This document shows positions 52,960-60,960 of a DNA stretch of 64,000 bases, piece after piece. The DNA comes from Paenibacillus sp. XY044 (GTDB lineage: Bacteria > Bacillota > Bacilli > Paenibacillales > Paenibacillaceae): positions 1 through 64,000 of the forward strand of contig NZ_NQMO01000016.1 of assembly GCF_002257645.1 (NCBI RefSeq). Reading direction: 5' to 3'. A program made the translations under genes and the position numbers. The notes beneath the pieces are model-generated. The model had not been told where the DNA came from. It saw only the letters and a program-made list of their open reading frames with translations, and searched no databases. The first letter of the stretch is position 1. Each line of letters begins with the position of its first letter.

Positions 52960-54240
52960 TTAAAGCTTGAAAATGCGGGAAATCGAAGGAGAAAGGGCAG
53001 TTATTGCCTTTTCCAATTTATCTTCGGGGTAATATAAGTGATATTTCCCGCGGTGAATGCCGCTGATGGAACGGACAATATCCGACACCTCGGATATTTC
53101 CCTCAGATGCTCCTGGCGGTCGAGCAGCAAGATCTGTTTCTGGCTCGACTCATCGCCCGGACGAAATACATCGTAAGGAAGATCAGTCGGAAAATCAATC
53201 TCCAGATCATATTCGGGATTCATCCCGGCTTGTTCAAACTCCCTGCGGATTTCATCGATCATTTCCAAATCGACCGAGTCCATTTCTACATATTTATACA
53301 GATTGCGGTGCATAAACCGGGTACACAGCTCGCTGAGTATACGGTCGTCCTCATAGGACCACTGGAGGAATGCCGTCTGAATCAGAGCCTCGTCCAGCTT
53401 CAGGTAATCTTTAACATCCAGCCTGTCTTCGAACAGCTGCGGCAGCGGCTCGACCATAAAGCCAAATGAATATGCATCCTGGTATAGCTCCTTGGCCCGG
53501 CGGAAAATCTGGCGCAATATAATTTCCGAACTGCGGGTCACCGGATGGAAGTATACCTGCCAGTACATCTGGTACCTGGACATCAAATAATCCTCCACGG
53601 CATGCATTCCGGATTCCTTGACCACTACTCTCCCCTGGTATGGACGGAGCATTCTTAAAATACGGTCAATATCAATCGTACCGTAGTTCACCCCAGTGTA
53701 ATAAGCATCCCGAAGCAGGTAATCCATGCGGTCAGCATCCAGGGGACTTGAAACGAGATTCACCACGATGGGTTTGTCATAGGTTTTTGCGATGACGGAG
53801 GACACCTTGTCCGGAAAGCCCGGGGCAATCTCGCTCAGAATGCCGTTCACTTCCGTATCTCCGGTAACAATCCGGCGCGTCCAGTCTTCGTGGTTCATGT
53901 GAAACGCTTCTTCAATAGAATGGGAAAACGGACCGTGTCCCAAGTCGTGCAAAAGCGCCGCACACAACGTCAGCAGCCTCTCTTCCTTCGGCCAGTCCGG
54001 ATACCCGCTGCGCTCAAATTGCGAAATAATCCGCCGCGTAATCTCATATACCCCTAATGAGTGAGAGAAACGGCTGTGCTCCGCTCCATGAAACGTTAAG
54101 TAAGAGGTTCCAAGCTGCCTGATCCGCCGCAAGCGCTGAAACTCGGTTGTATTAATGAGCCGCCAAATCGTGGAGTCCTGGACGTGAATATAATTATGAA
54201 CCGGATCTTTAAATACTTTTTCCTCATGTAGTGGATTCAT
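52960..54240 (-). CDS. HD-domain phosphohydrolase
   Basis: 426 aa. HD motif HDLGHGPFSHSIEEAFHMNHE (in two parts, ~96-116) and the preceding LGTSYLTFHGAEHSRFSHSLGV (~44-65) match the dGTPase/YwfO/SAMHD1-like group. Probably a nucleotide or nucleotide-messenger phosphohydrolase; the substrate cannot be told from sequence. It faces abrB across a control region with 0A boxes. Confidence 0.9.
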   Translation of the reverse strand: MNPLHEEKVFKDPVHNYIHVQDSTIWRLINTTEFQRLRRIRQLGTSYLTFHGAEHSRFSHSLGVYEITRRIISQFERSGYPDWPKEERLLTLCAALLHDLGHGPFSHSIEEAFHMNHEDWTRRIVTGDTEVNGILSEIAPGFPDKVSSVIAKTYDKPIVVNLVSSPLDADRMDYLLRDAYYTGVNYGTIDIDRILRMLRPYQGRVVVKESGMHAVEDYLMSRYQMYWQVYFHPVTRSSEIILRQIFRRAKELYQDAYSFGFMVEPLPQLFEDRLDVKDYLKLDEALIQTAFLQWSYEDDRILSELCTRFMHRNLYKYVEMDSVDLEMIDEIRREFEQAGMNPEYDLEIDFPTDLPYDVFRPGDESSQKQILLLDRQEHLREISEVSDIVRSISGIHRGKYHLYYPEDKLEKAITALSPSISRIFKL

Positions 54241-54315
54241 GTTCAGGTCAACTCCGTTTCTTTTGTGAATTATGGTTCCAAATTGTTTTAATTTTGAAAT
54301 ATTTTTGACAATTTA

Positions 54316-54364
54316 TGTCGAGGCATGTCGAAATAAGCAGAATTAAGGATTTCCAAATCGACAT
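54316..54364. promoter_or_regulatory. Cluster of 0A-like boxes upstream of abrB
   Basis: TGTCGAG (54316-54322), TGTCGAAA (54326-54333) and, reversed, TCGACAT (54358-54364) all match the Spo0A core TGTCGAA closely. They lie between the HD gene start (54240) and the abrB promoter (54461). Confidence 0.5.
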
Positions 54365-54460
54365 TATCCTACCAAGGAGATATAATTGGAAAAGAATCCT
54401 GATATGAGTGATTTCCTAGCTGTTATGCTATTTGTAAGGTTATTGAACCAAATTTACTGG

Positions 54461-54520
54461 TTGACTGTTTTGGGAATCGTTGGTATTATTGATATCAATA
54501 AAGAGAGAACGTTGTCGAAT
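54461..54520 (+). promoter_or_regulatory. abrB promoter with downstream 0A box
   Basis: -35 TTGACT (54461-54466), 17 nt, -10 TATTAT (54484-54489). TTGTCGAAT (54512-54520) lies in the early transcribed region, where Spo0A~P represses abrB in B. subtilis. Confidence 0.7.
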
Positions 54521-54562
54521 TATGACATTTTAAAACTATGGCGAGAGGAGCAATGATCAGTT

Positions 54563-54817
54563 ATGATGAAATCAACTGGTATTGTAAGAAAGGTAGACGA
54601 ACTGGGTCGGGTAGTTATTCCCATTGAACTGCGCCGTACCTTGGGCATTGGAGAGAAAGATGCACTTGAGATTTACGTGGACGGAGAACGTATTATGCTC
54701 AAGAAATACGAACCGGCCTGCATCTTCTGCGGCAATGCCGAGAATGTAACTTACTTCAAAGGAAAAATTGTTTGTCACGATTGTATATCAGAAATCCCAA
54801 CACCTGTGACAAATTAA
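54563..54817 (+). CDS. abrB: AbrB-family transition-state regulator with C-terminal zinc ribbon
   Basis: 84 aa. Residues ~2-52 are the swapped-hairpin AbrB domain almost identical to B. subtilis AbrB (MKSTGIVRKVDELGRVVIPI, LRRTLGIGEKDALEIYVDGE). The rest differs: CIFCGN...IVCHDC, two CxxC pairs that probably bind zinc, in place of the AbrB multimerisation domain. A global repressor of post-exponential genes in Bacillus. One of the few plus-strand genes; GAGGAG precedes the ATG. Confidence 0.93.
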   Translation: MMKSTGIVRKVDELGRVVIPIELRRTLGIGEKDALEIYVDGERIMLKKYEPACIFCGNAENVTYFKGKIVCHDCISEIPTPVTN

Positions 54818-54878
54818 GAATTTTAGTATATAATAAGAGTATTCAAATTGTTAATTCTAACCTTTTTCATATCTCCTT

Positions 54879-54924
54879 GGTGTCTCCTCGGCTTAGAACC
54901 CGGCCGTGGGAGGCATTTTTTTTG
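54879..54924 (+). terminator. abrB terminator
   Basis: TGTCTCCTCGGC / GCCGTGGGAGGCA stem followed by eight T. A second hairpin GAAGCCGGG / CCCGGCTGCTTC with TATTTT lies at 54966-54998. The remaining 54999-55122 gap before rsmI has only a weak CTGGTT/AACCAG stem. Confidence 0.75.
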
Positions 54925-55122
54925 ATTGGCGGCGATATCACCGCATTAAGGAGATCAGGAACAGCCGAAGCCGGGCGAAATCCCGGCTGCTTCTATTTTG
55001 ACACAAGTTTCTAATCTCCGGAAAAACTTTCATCCCTATAAAAGGCGACTGGTTTTCGAAGAGTTCGGCTAAGAACCAGATATCTGTCCCTCCCGCCTGC
55101 TGCTCCCTTAAGCTTGCATTCG

Positions 55123-56007
55123 TTACAATAGCGCGTTATAAACATCCCTTTTGGAGACGCCGCGGTCGGTGGCTGCCTTCTTCATAGACTCTTTCCGCGT
55201 TAGCCCTTCAGTCTCATAATGCTGCACATGCTGTTCCACGGTCAACTCCTGCCACCAGGCATCCCGTTGTTTCTGCTCCTCCTGCGGATCCGCACCTTCC
55301 AGAACGAGGCAGTATTCCCCGAGTGGTGCATGCTCCTCCAGATGCTCCAGGCACTCTTCAATCGTTCCCCTTACAAACTCTTCATATCGCTTGGTCAGCT
55401 CGCGGGCGAGCACAATTTTTCGATTCCCGAGAATTTCAAGGATCGCTTTGAGTGTCTTCATTACCCGGTGGGGCGATTCGTAAAACAGCAGCGTTCCGGA
55501 AGCCGCCTGCAGCGGCTCCAGCACCGCTTGAATCTCCTTGCGTTCCCGGGGAAGAAAGCCGATAAACGTAAAGCGCTCAGTCGGCAGCCCCGAAACGATC
55601 AGAGAGGACAATGCTGCATTGGCTCCCGGGACCGGAATGACGGAAATTCCCTGTTCTAACGCCAACTGGACGAGGTCAGATCCGGGGTCGGAGATCGCCG
55701 GCAGTCCCGCGTCGCTGACGAGGGCCAAATTTTTTCCTTCTATTATATAGCGTATTAATTCAGGCCCGCTTGCCGCCTTATTATGCTCATGGTAGCTGAA
55801 CAGCATGGACGGGGAAATGTCGAAATGGGTGAGCAGCTTGCGCGTCTGCCTTGTATCCTCTGCGGCGATGATGTCGCAGGATTTCAGCGTGTTCACCGCC
55901 CGAAAGGTCATGTCCTCCAAATTGCCGATTGGCGTGGCCACCAGGTATAGCGAACCCGGCGCGCCCTCCTCTTTTTCCTGGAAACTGCTTTGTATGCTCA
56001 GACTCAT
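55123..56007 (-). CDS. rsmI: 16S rRNA 2'-O-methyltransferase RsmI
   Basis: 294 aa tetrapyrrole-methylase fold. Methylates C1402 of 16S rRNA. Seen: LYLVATPIGNLEDMTFRAV (~20-38), AEDTRQTRKLL, LVSDAGLPAISDPG and IPVPGANAALSSLIVSGLPT. It overlaps yabB by 4 nt. The GIY-YIG gene yazA that lies beside it in B. subtilis is missing. Confidence 0.95.
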   Translation of the reverse strand: MSLSIQSSFQEKEEGAPGSLYLVATPIGNLEDMTFRAVNTLKSCDIIAAEDTRQTRKLLTHFDISPSMLFSYHEHNKAASGPELIRYIIEGKNLALVSDAGLPAISDPGSDLVQLALEQGISVIPVPGANAALSSLIVSGLPTERFTFIGFLPRERKEIQAVLEPLQAASGTLLFYESPHRVMKTLKAILEILGNRKIVLARELTKRYEEFVRGTIEECLEHLEEHAPLGEYCLVLEGADPQEEQKQRDAWWQELTVEQHVQHYETEGLTRKESMKKAATDRGVSKRDVYNALL

Positions 56008-56771
56008 TCTTTCCCCTCTTTAGCTCCGTAATAAATATCCAGAATTTCCGGGCAGTAGCTGTTATTCTCATTATATACAATGAGCGGCGGCAGCAACCGC
56101 ACCTCCGGCTTCCCTTCCCTCATCGCCTCGACCAGCACCATATTCGCCTCTAAATGGGCCCTGGGATGTACGAAACGAATCCGCTTGGGCTCCAGCCGGT
56201 GCTGCCGCATCAGCGATATAATATCTGCAAGCCGCTGCGGCTTATGGACCATGCTGACCTTCCCGCCGGGCTTGACCAACTTGAAGCAGGTCTGAATGAC
56301 CTCTTCCAAGGTGCAGCTGATTTCATGGCGGGCGATCGCCTGGTGAGGATTCAGCTTGATATCGCTGCCGTTCAACGGCATATAGGGCGGGTTTACCGTA
56401 ATGGCGTCATACACACCGTGCCCGGTCTCCTTGTGCAGCTCTCGCAGATCGCCTTCGCGGATGAGAATCCGGTTATCCAAGGAGTTCAGTTCCACGCTTC
56501 GCCGGGCCATATCCGCCAGACGGGGCTGGATTTCAATCCCTTCGATGGCCGCCGCGGTACGGGTGGTGAGCAGCAGCGGAATGACGCCGTTGCCCGTACA
56601 CAGATCGAGCACTTTCCCCTTGGCCGGAATTCCGGCGAAACGTGCCAGAAGTACCGCATCCATGGAAAAGCTGAAAACTTCGTCGCTCTGGATAATATGC
56701 AAATCATGCGTCAGCAGATCGTCAAGACGTTCCGTCGGCCGCAAGGTTACTTGTGATTTATCAATATTCAT
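56004..56771 (-). CDS. yabB: tRNA1(Val) adenine N6-methyltransferase-like YabB
   Basis: 255 aa SAM methyltransferase. VLDLCTGNGVIPLLL (~54-68) is the SAM loop and ITVNPPYMP (~126-134) the N6-adenine catalytic NPPY. TrmN6 family, acting on A37 of tRNA-Val by analogy with E. coli. It lies between yabA and rsmI. Confidence 0.9.
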   Translation of the reverse strand: MNIDKSQVTLRPTERLDDLLTHDLHIIQSDEVFSFSMDAVLLARFAGIPAKGKVLDLCTGNGVIPLLLTTRTAAAIEGIEIQPRLADMARRSVELNSLDNRILIREGDLRELHKETGHGVYDAITVNPPYMPLNGSDIKLNPHQAIARHEISCTLEEVIQTCFKLVKPGGKVSMVHKPQRLADIISLMRQHRLEPKRIRFVHPRAHLEANMVLVEAMREGKPEVRLLPPLIVYNENNSYCPEILDIYYGAKEGKE

Positions 56772-56852
56772 TCTTCATTTTCCTTCTCTGCAGCATAGGG
56801 TTAACATTCCTTGATACATCATACTTAAATCATTGTAAACCATGAAAACATT

Positions 56853-56884
56853 GAAAAAAAACCGTAGGGAGTTATCCTACGGCT
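56853..56884 (-). terminator. yabA terminator
   Basis: GCCGTAGGATAACTCCCTACGG hairpin plus eight T on the minus strand, right at the yabA stop. It could separate yabA from yabB. Confidence 0.8.
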
Positions 56885-57250
56885 TCATTTATTCAGAAAA
56901 GACAGGCAAAAAAGGCAATCGCCTTCTGTGCGCAAATGTCCATAATAGACGTTGCATATATGGAAACCTTCGTGATAGAGCCTCGCGAGGTTGTCGTATC
57001 CTTCCCCCACCACGTCCTCCATCTCATGCTCCTGCTCATCTTTGGCATGGGCCGGTTGCGGCAGCGGAGATCCTTCCTCCGGTATGGCTCCTTTTAATAT
57101 TTTGCGCAGCTGCTCATTCTCCAGGCTCAGGCGGTTGTTTTCCTCCAGCAGCTCTTTGATGAGAAGCTTCATTTCACCCAGATCACTGTGAACCTGCTCC
57201 ATTTGTGTTTCCATCTCTTGAATGTGTGCAAAAATATTTTTCTTTTCCAA
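56885..57250 (-). CDS. yabA: Replication initiation control protein YabA
   Basis: 121 aa. An N-terminal coiled coil (~5-60, tetramerising) and a C-terminal zinc-binding domain with GFHICNVYYG and GDCLFCLSF (HxC and CxxC). It binds DnaA and the DnaN clamp and restrains over-initiation in B. subtilis. It is next to holB and ricT as expected. Confidence 0.94.
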   Translation of the reverse strand: MEKKNIFAHIQEMETQMEQVHSDLGEMKLLIKELLEENNRLSLENEQLRKILKGAIPEEGSPLPQPAHAKDEQEHEMEDVVGEGYDNLARLYHEGFHICNVYYGHLRTEGDCLFCLSFLNK

Positions 57251-57279
57251 GTTTCCACCCCGAAAGTAACCTCTACGGT

Positions 57280-58080
57280 CTACTTGATGACAACATCATC
57301 CAATGGCAGTTCCTTGACCTTGCTGATATCAAACAGCTGGACATGGACGCTTCGGCTGCCGGCATTGATGCCGACCACTTTGCCTTCTCCCAACGATGTG
57401 ATGACGATTTTGCCTACTGATGGCAGCTCTTCCTTCACACTTTCATAATTATCATGCTCATATTTCAGACAGCACATGAGTCTTCCGCACAAGCCGGAGA
57501 TTTTGGTCGGATTCAGCGACAAGCTCTGGTCCTTAGCCATCTTGATGGATACAGGCTCGAAATCACCGAGCCAGGACGAACAGCAAAGAATGCGACCGCA
57601 TGGGCCAATTCCGCCCAGCATCTTGGCTTCGTCACGCACACCAATTTGTCTAAGCTCGATCCGTGTCCGGAAAATACCGGCCAGATCCTTGACGAGCTCG
57701 CGAAAATCCACTCTTCCCTCAGCCGTAAAATAAAATATGATTTTATTTCGGTCAAACGTAAATTCCACATCCACCAGCTTCATCTTGAGGCCGTGGTCGC
57801 GGATTTTATTTAAACAGGTGGCAAAAGCATCCTTGGCGGCCTGCTTGTTCTCTTCCACAACCCGTGCGTCGGTGTCACCGGCGATCCGGATGACCTTCTT
57901 CAGCGGGAGGACTACATCGGATTCCTGCACCTCTTTTTTTCCAACGACAACCTTGCCGTATTCGATCCCACGCGCCGTTTCGACGATAACGCTGTTATCC
58001 TTCTCAATCGGGAAATCGAGCGGATCGAAGTAATAAATTTTGCCCGCCTTTTTAAAACGGACACCCACTACACTGTACAA
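57280..58080 (-). CDS. ricT: RicT (YaaT), PSP1-domain protein
   Basis: 266 aa. PSP1 domain with conserved cysteines (CGRILCCSSWLGDFEPVSI and CGRLMCCLKYEHDNY) that hold an Fe-S cluster in the RicAFT complex. It affects RNase Y-dependent processing and entry into sporulation in B. subtilis. Between holB and yabA. Confidence 0.94.
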   Translation of the reverse strand: MYSVVGVRFKKAGKIYYFDPLDFPIEKDNSVIVETARGIEYGKVVVGKKEVQESDVVLPLKKVIRIAGDTDARVVEENKQAAKDAFATCLNKIRDHGLKMKLVDVEFTFDRNKIIFYFTAEGRVDFRELVKDLAGIFRTRIELRQIGVRDEAKMLGGIGPCGRILCCSSWLGDFEPVSIKMAKDQSLSLNPTKISGLCGRLMCCLKYEHDNYESVKEELPSVGKIVITSLGEGKVVGINAGSRSVHVQLFDISKVKELPLDDVVIK

Positions 58081-58125
58081 AAACTAACCCCCTTATATGC
58101 CATAAACCATTGGCTAGCCTTGAAG

Positions 58126-59100
58126 CTATCCTTCCAAACCGATTAAAAACTGTTCAAGACAGAGTTGGCTATTCACATTGTAGCGCAATTTCTTCCTGCA
58201 TTCTGCGGCTAAATCCATATAGGAGACCCATTGTGCCGTGCTGCGGGTTAAAGCATGTGTAGACAAAAAGTCCACCTGATCTATGAAAACGATACTTTCG
58301 TGCTTACCATACTGGACGTGAAGCATATCTTTGAACCACAAATGAAACAAATTAAGCAGTATATCCAAGTGATCGGATAGCCCAGCTTTGAACACCTTCT
58401 GCCCTGCGGTCACCAGAGCGGAGCTGACTCGGCCTAGAGCTTCCTTCCCTAATTGTAACACTACGTTTCTAATTTCTGCAAACCAATTCTGCTCCATCAA
58501 CTCGCGGCATCCGTCCAGTCCTGACGATAGGTGAACGGCGCATCTGGCAAGCGGAGAAGCGTATCCTTCATCCACCAGCGTCTGCAGCATCAGCCCGGGG
58601 CTGAGCGGAGTAAAAGGTACCAGCTGTGCGCGTGACTGAATGGTAGGCAGCAGGGCCTGTCCATTTTCCGTAATCAAAATCGCTACGGCCGGAATAGGCG
58701 GCTCCTCTAGAAACTTCAGCAGGCTGTTAGCCGCTTGAACGGTCATCGTATCGGCCTGGTCGATAATGTATACCTTCGGATTTTTCGATTCCGAGCGATA
58801 GGAAAAGACCCGCTGTAAGTCGCGGATCTGGTCGATTTTGATAGACGATCCATCCGGAGCAAGAAGATGAAGATCGGGGTGATTGCCATGTTCCACTTTG
58901 CGGCATTCGAGGCATTGTCCGCAGGCGTCGTCCTCAAGCGTGGTGCAGAAGAGCGCTTGGGCAAACATCCGGGCCGTCTTCATCTGTCCGCTCCCCGCTG
59001 GACCGCTGAATATATAAGCATGGCTGACAGAGTTTCGGCGAAGGGCGTTTTGCAGCATTTGCTTTGCCGCATCCTGACCCGCAATATCTGCAAAAGACAT
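58126..59100 (-). CDS. holB: DNA polymerase III delta' subunit
   Basis: 324 aa AAA+ clamp-loader subunit. Seen: FADIAGQDAAKQML, zinc ligands CTTLEDDACGQCLECRKVEHG, KVYIIDQADTMTVQAANSLLKFLEEPP, split. The P-loop reads GPAGSGQMKT: the lysine is displaced from its normal GxGK position, so ATP binding may be weak, as in several delta' proteins. Confidence 0.93.
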   Translation of the reverse strand: MSFADIAGQDAAKQMLQNALRRNSVSHAYIFSGPAGSGQMKTARMFAQALFCTTLEDDACGQCLECRKVEHGNHPDLHLLAPDGSSIKIDQIRDLQRVFSYRSESKNPKVYIIDQADTMTVQAANSLLKFLEEPPIPAVAILITENGQALLPTIQSRAQLVPFTPLSPGLMLQTLVDEGYASPLARCAVHLSSGLDGCRELMEQNWFAEIRNVVLQLGKEALGRVSSALVTAGQKVFKAGLSDHLDILLNLFHLWFKDMLHVQYGKHESIVFIDQVDFLSTHALTRSTAQWVSYMDLAAECRKKLRYNVNSQLCLEQFLIGLEG

Positions 59101-59240
59101 ATTTCCTCTCTTCCCAATATCGATGGACCGGAAGACGGTCGCCTGGCCGGCGCATCGATGTTACAGTACGGCATTATACGTTTACCTATAGTTTATCATG
59201 TACGAGGGGCTTTACCTATTCCTATTTCTTCTAATCTGTA

Positions 59241-59329
59241 TTAAATGAACTAAAGTATAACTTTGCTTCTCCTTGATTCCAACTAGAAAATACAGGCGAA
59301 GTGCTTCCCCTTACCCTAGTTCAATTTAT
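59241..59329. repeat. Palindromic interspersed element, copy B
   Basis: Ends TTAAATGAACTAAAG (59241-59255) and CCCTAGTTCAATTTAT (59314-59329), ~89 nt, between yaaR and holB. Same ends as copy A with a different interior. Most diverged of the three copies. Confidence 0.55.
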
Positions 59330-59364
59330 CTGTCTTGCAAAATTAGAGTGTGCCGCCAGCAGAC

Positions 59365-59808
59365 TTAGAACATCAAATTGATCAGCATGCCGCGGATTTC
59401 CCCAATCCGCTGCAAAAGCTCAATTTTCCCCTGTTCGCTCTCCAGCATATCGTCCGCCAGTCCTAAGAGGGCCGAATCGATTTCATCGATCAGATTGTAG
59501 CGCTTGCCCCGGCCCCTGCGGTCCCAGCCGCGCGCTTCCTTCATCCGGACCCCGCGGCGAACCGTATCCTCCAGAAACCGTTTGACCAGCATACGGTAGG
59601 CCTTCAATTCGCGGATCGTCATCGATCTGGCGAGACGGTCCCCCTGCATCTGAATTTCTTTGAACCGGCGGTCAAGCTCCTCCTGTGAAACCTTCTCGCC
59701 ATGCTGCTGCATGATATCGGAAAACGATTTGGGCTGAACCTGCTTCGCATTGCCCTCGTTGATCTGCAAATCGCTTTTTAGGGGTCTGAACCCCGGGTTA
59801 ATCTTCAC
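59365..59808 (-). CDS. yaaR: YaaR (DUF327 family)
   Basis: 147 aa, mainly helical. Conserved features: FSDIMQQHGEKVSQEELDRRFKEI, LARSMTIRELKAYRMLVKRFLED and GRGKRYNLIDEIDSALLGLAD. It sits in the tmk-yaaQ-yaaR-holB cluster as in B. subtilis. No function established that I know of. Confidence 0.92.
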   Translation of the reverse strand: MKINPGFRPLKSDLQINEGNAKQVQPKSFSDIMQQHGEKVSQEELDRRFKEIQMQGDRLARSMTIRELKAYRMLVKRFLEDTVRRGVRMKEARGWDRRGRGKRYNLIDEIDSALLGLADDMLESEQGKIELLQRIGEIRGMLINLMF

Positions 59809-59823
59809 TGTGTATCTCCTGCC

Positions 59824-60153
59824 TTAAAAGTGTTCGAAGCGGTCAACCGGCAGAACGAATACGGTGGCACCGCCGACCTGTACCTCTACGGGGAGCGGCA
59901 AATATGAATCGGTCGTACCGCTCATCGGGGTTACGGGAGTGACGAGTTGTTCCCGAACTTTACAGCTGCTGCGGATGACGTTCATCACGGCTTCAACCTG
60001 GCTGTCATCCACCCCGATCATAAATGTGGTGTTACCTGCCCGCAAGAACCCGCCGGTACTCGCCAGTTTCGTCGCCCGGAAGTTCGCCTTGACCAGACCT
60101 GCCGACAAACGGTTGCTGTCCTTATCCTGTACAATCGCAACGATCAGTTTCAT
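59824..60153 (-). CDS. darA: c-di-AMP receptor DarA (YaaQ)
   Basis: 109 aa PII-like protein. Seen: MKLIVAIVQDKDSNRLSAGL, FRATKLASTGGFLRAGNTTF, and DDSQVEAVMNVI, typical of DarA/PstA, which binds c-di-AMP as a trimer in Bacillus and Staphylococcus. Its output is unknown. 16 nt before yaaR. Confidence 0.95.
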   Translation of the reverse strand: MKLIVAIVQDKDSNRLSAGLVKANFRATKLASTGGFLRAGNTTFMIGVDDSQVEAVMNVIRSSCKVREQLVTPVTPMSGTTDSYLPLPVEVQVGGATVFVLPVDRFEHF

Positions 60154-60192
60154 CTTGCATTCCCTCCTCGCTTATTTAGACCTGCCCATCCA

Positions 60193-60280
60193 TATAGATT
60201 GAACCAAAGTACTGCGTTGTAATCTTTCAGTTCACATTGATGTCCGCGATTGAGCATCATTTTCTTTAGTTCATTCTATA
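60193..60280. repeat. Palindromic interspersed element, copy C
   Basis: Ends TATAGATTGAACCAAAG (60193-60209) and CTTTAGTTCATTCTATA (60264-60280), complementary at 15 of 17 positions. It lies between tmk and darA, 1 kb from copy B. Confidence 0.65.
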
Positions 60281-60330
60281 TAGCTGCAGGCTGCTACTGT
60301 ACTTATTTGACAAAGATCCTCAAAAATCCT

Positions 60331-60960
60331 TTAAAATCGCTCCTGAAGCACACGGATGATATCCTGTTCCACGGCAGACGGCTCTTTGGAAGCATCAATG
60401 ACGACGATGCGCTCCGGGAAACGGGATGCGATGATATGATAACCTTCCCGTACCTTCTTATGAAAAGATAAACCTTCGAGATCCAGGCGGTTGACCTCAC
60501 GTACCTGATTTGCCGCAATCCGCTGCAGACCGGTCTCCGGCTCGATATCCAAATAAAAAGTGAGATCCGGCATCCGGTCATGAATGGCGAATTGATTAAT
60601 TGCCCACACTTCATCCATACCGAGTCCCCGAGCATACCCTTGATAAGCCAGGCTGCTGTCGACGAATCGGTCGCAGATCACCGTTAGGCCTTTCTCCAGG
60701 GCCGGCTCTACCTTCTCGGCAAGATGCTGTCTTCTTGAAGCGGCATACAGAAGCGCCTCGGTTCGGGCATCCATGGCCGTATGGGACGGATTCAATATAA
60801 TCTCCCGAATCTTCTCGGCGATTTCAATGCCTCCCGGCTCTCGGGTCATCATATAGGGGATGGCGAGCCGGTCAAAGTGTTCCCCAATTTTTCCGATCAC
60901 GGTTGTCTTACCGGACCCTTCGCCTCCTTCCAGCGTAATAAATGCTCCTGGACCAGTCAT
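60331..60960 (-). CDS. tmk: Thymidylate kinase
   Basis: 209 aa. Phosphorylates dTMP to dTDP. P-loop FITLEGGEGSGKTTVIGKI (~7-25), the DR(F/Y) motif CDRFVDSSLAYQGYARGLG (~92-110) and a lid region. It overlaps the stop of the decarboxylase by 4 nt. The yaaO-tmk-darA-yaaR-holB order is as in B. subtilis. Confidence 0.96.
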   Translation of the reverse strand: MTGPGAFITLEGGEGSGKTTVIGKIGEHFDRLAIPYMMTREPGGIEIAEKIREIILNPSHTAMDARTEALLYAASRRQHLAEKVEPALEKGLTVICDRFVDSSLAYQGYARGLGMDEVWAINQFAIHDRMPDLTFYLDIEPETGLQRIAANQVREVNRLDLEGLSFHKKVREGYHIIASRFPERIVVIDASKEPSAVEQDIIRVLQERF

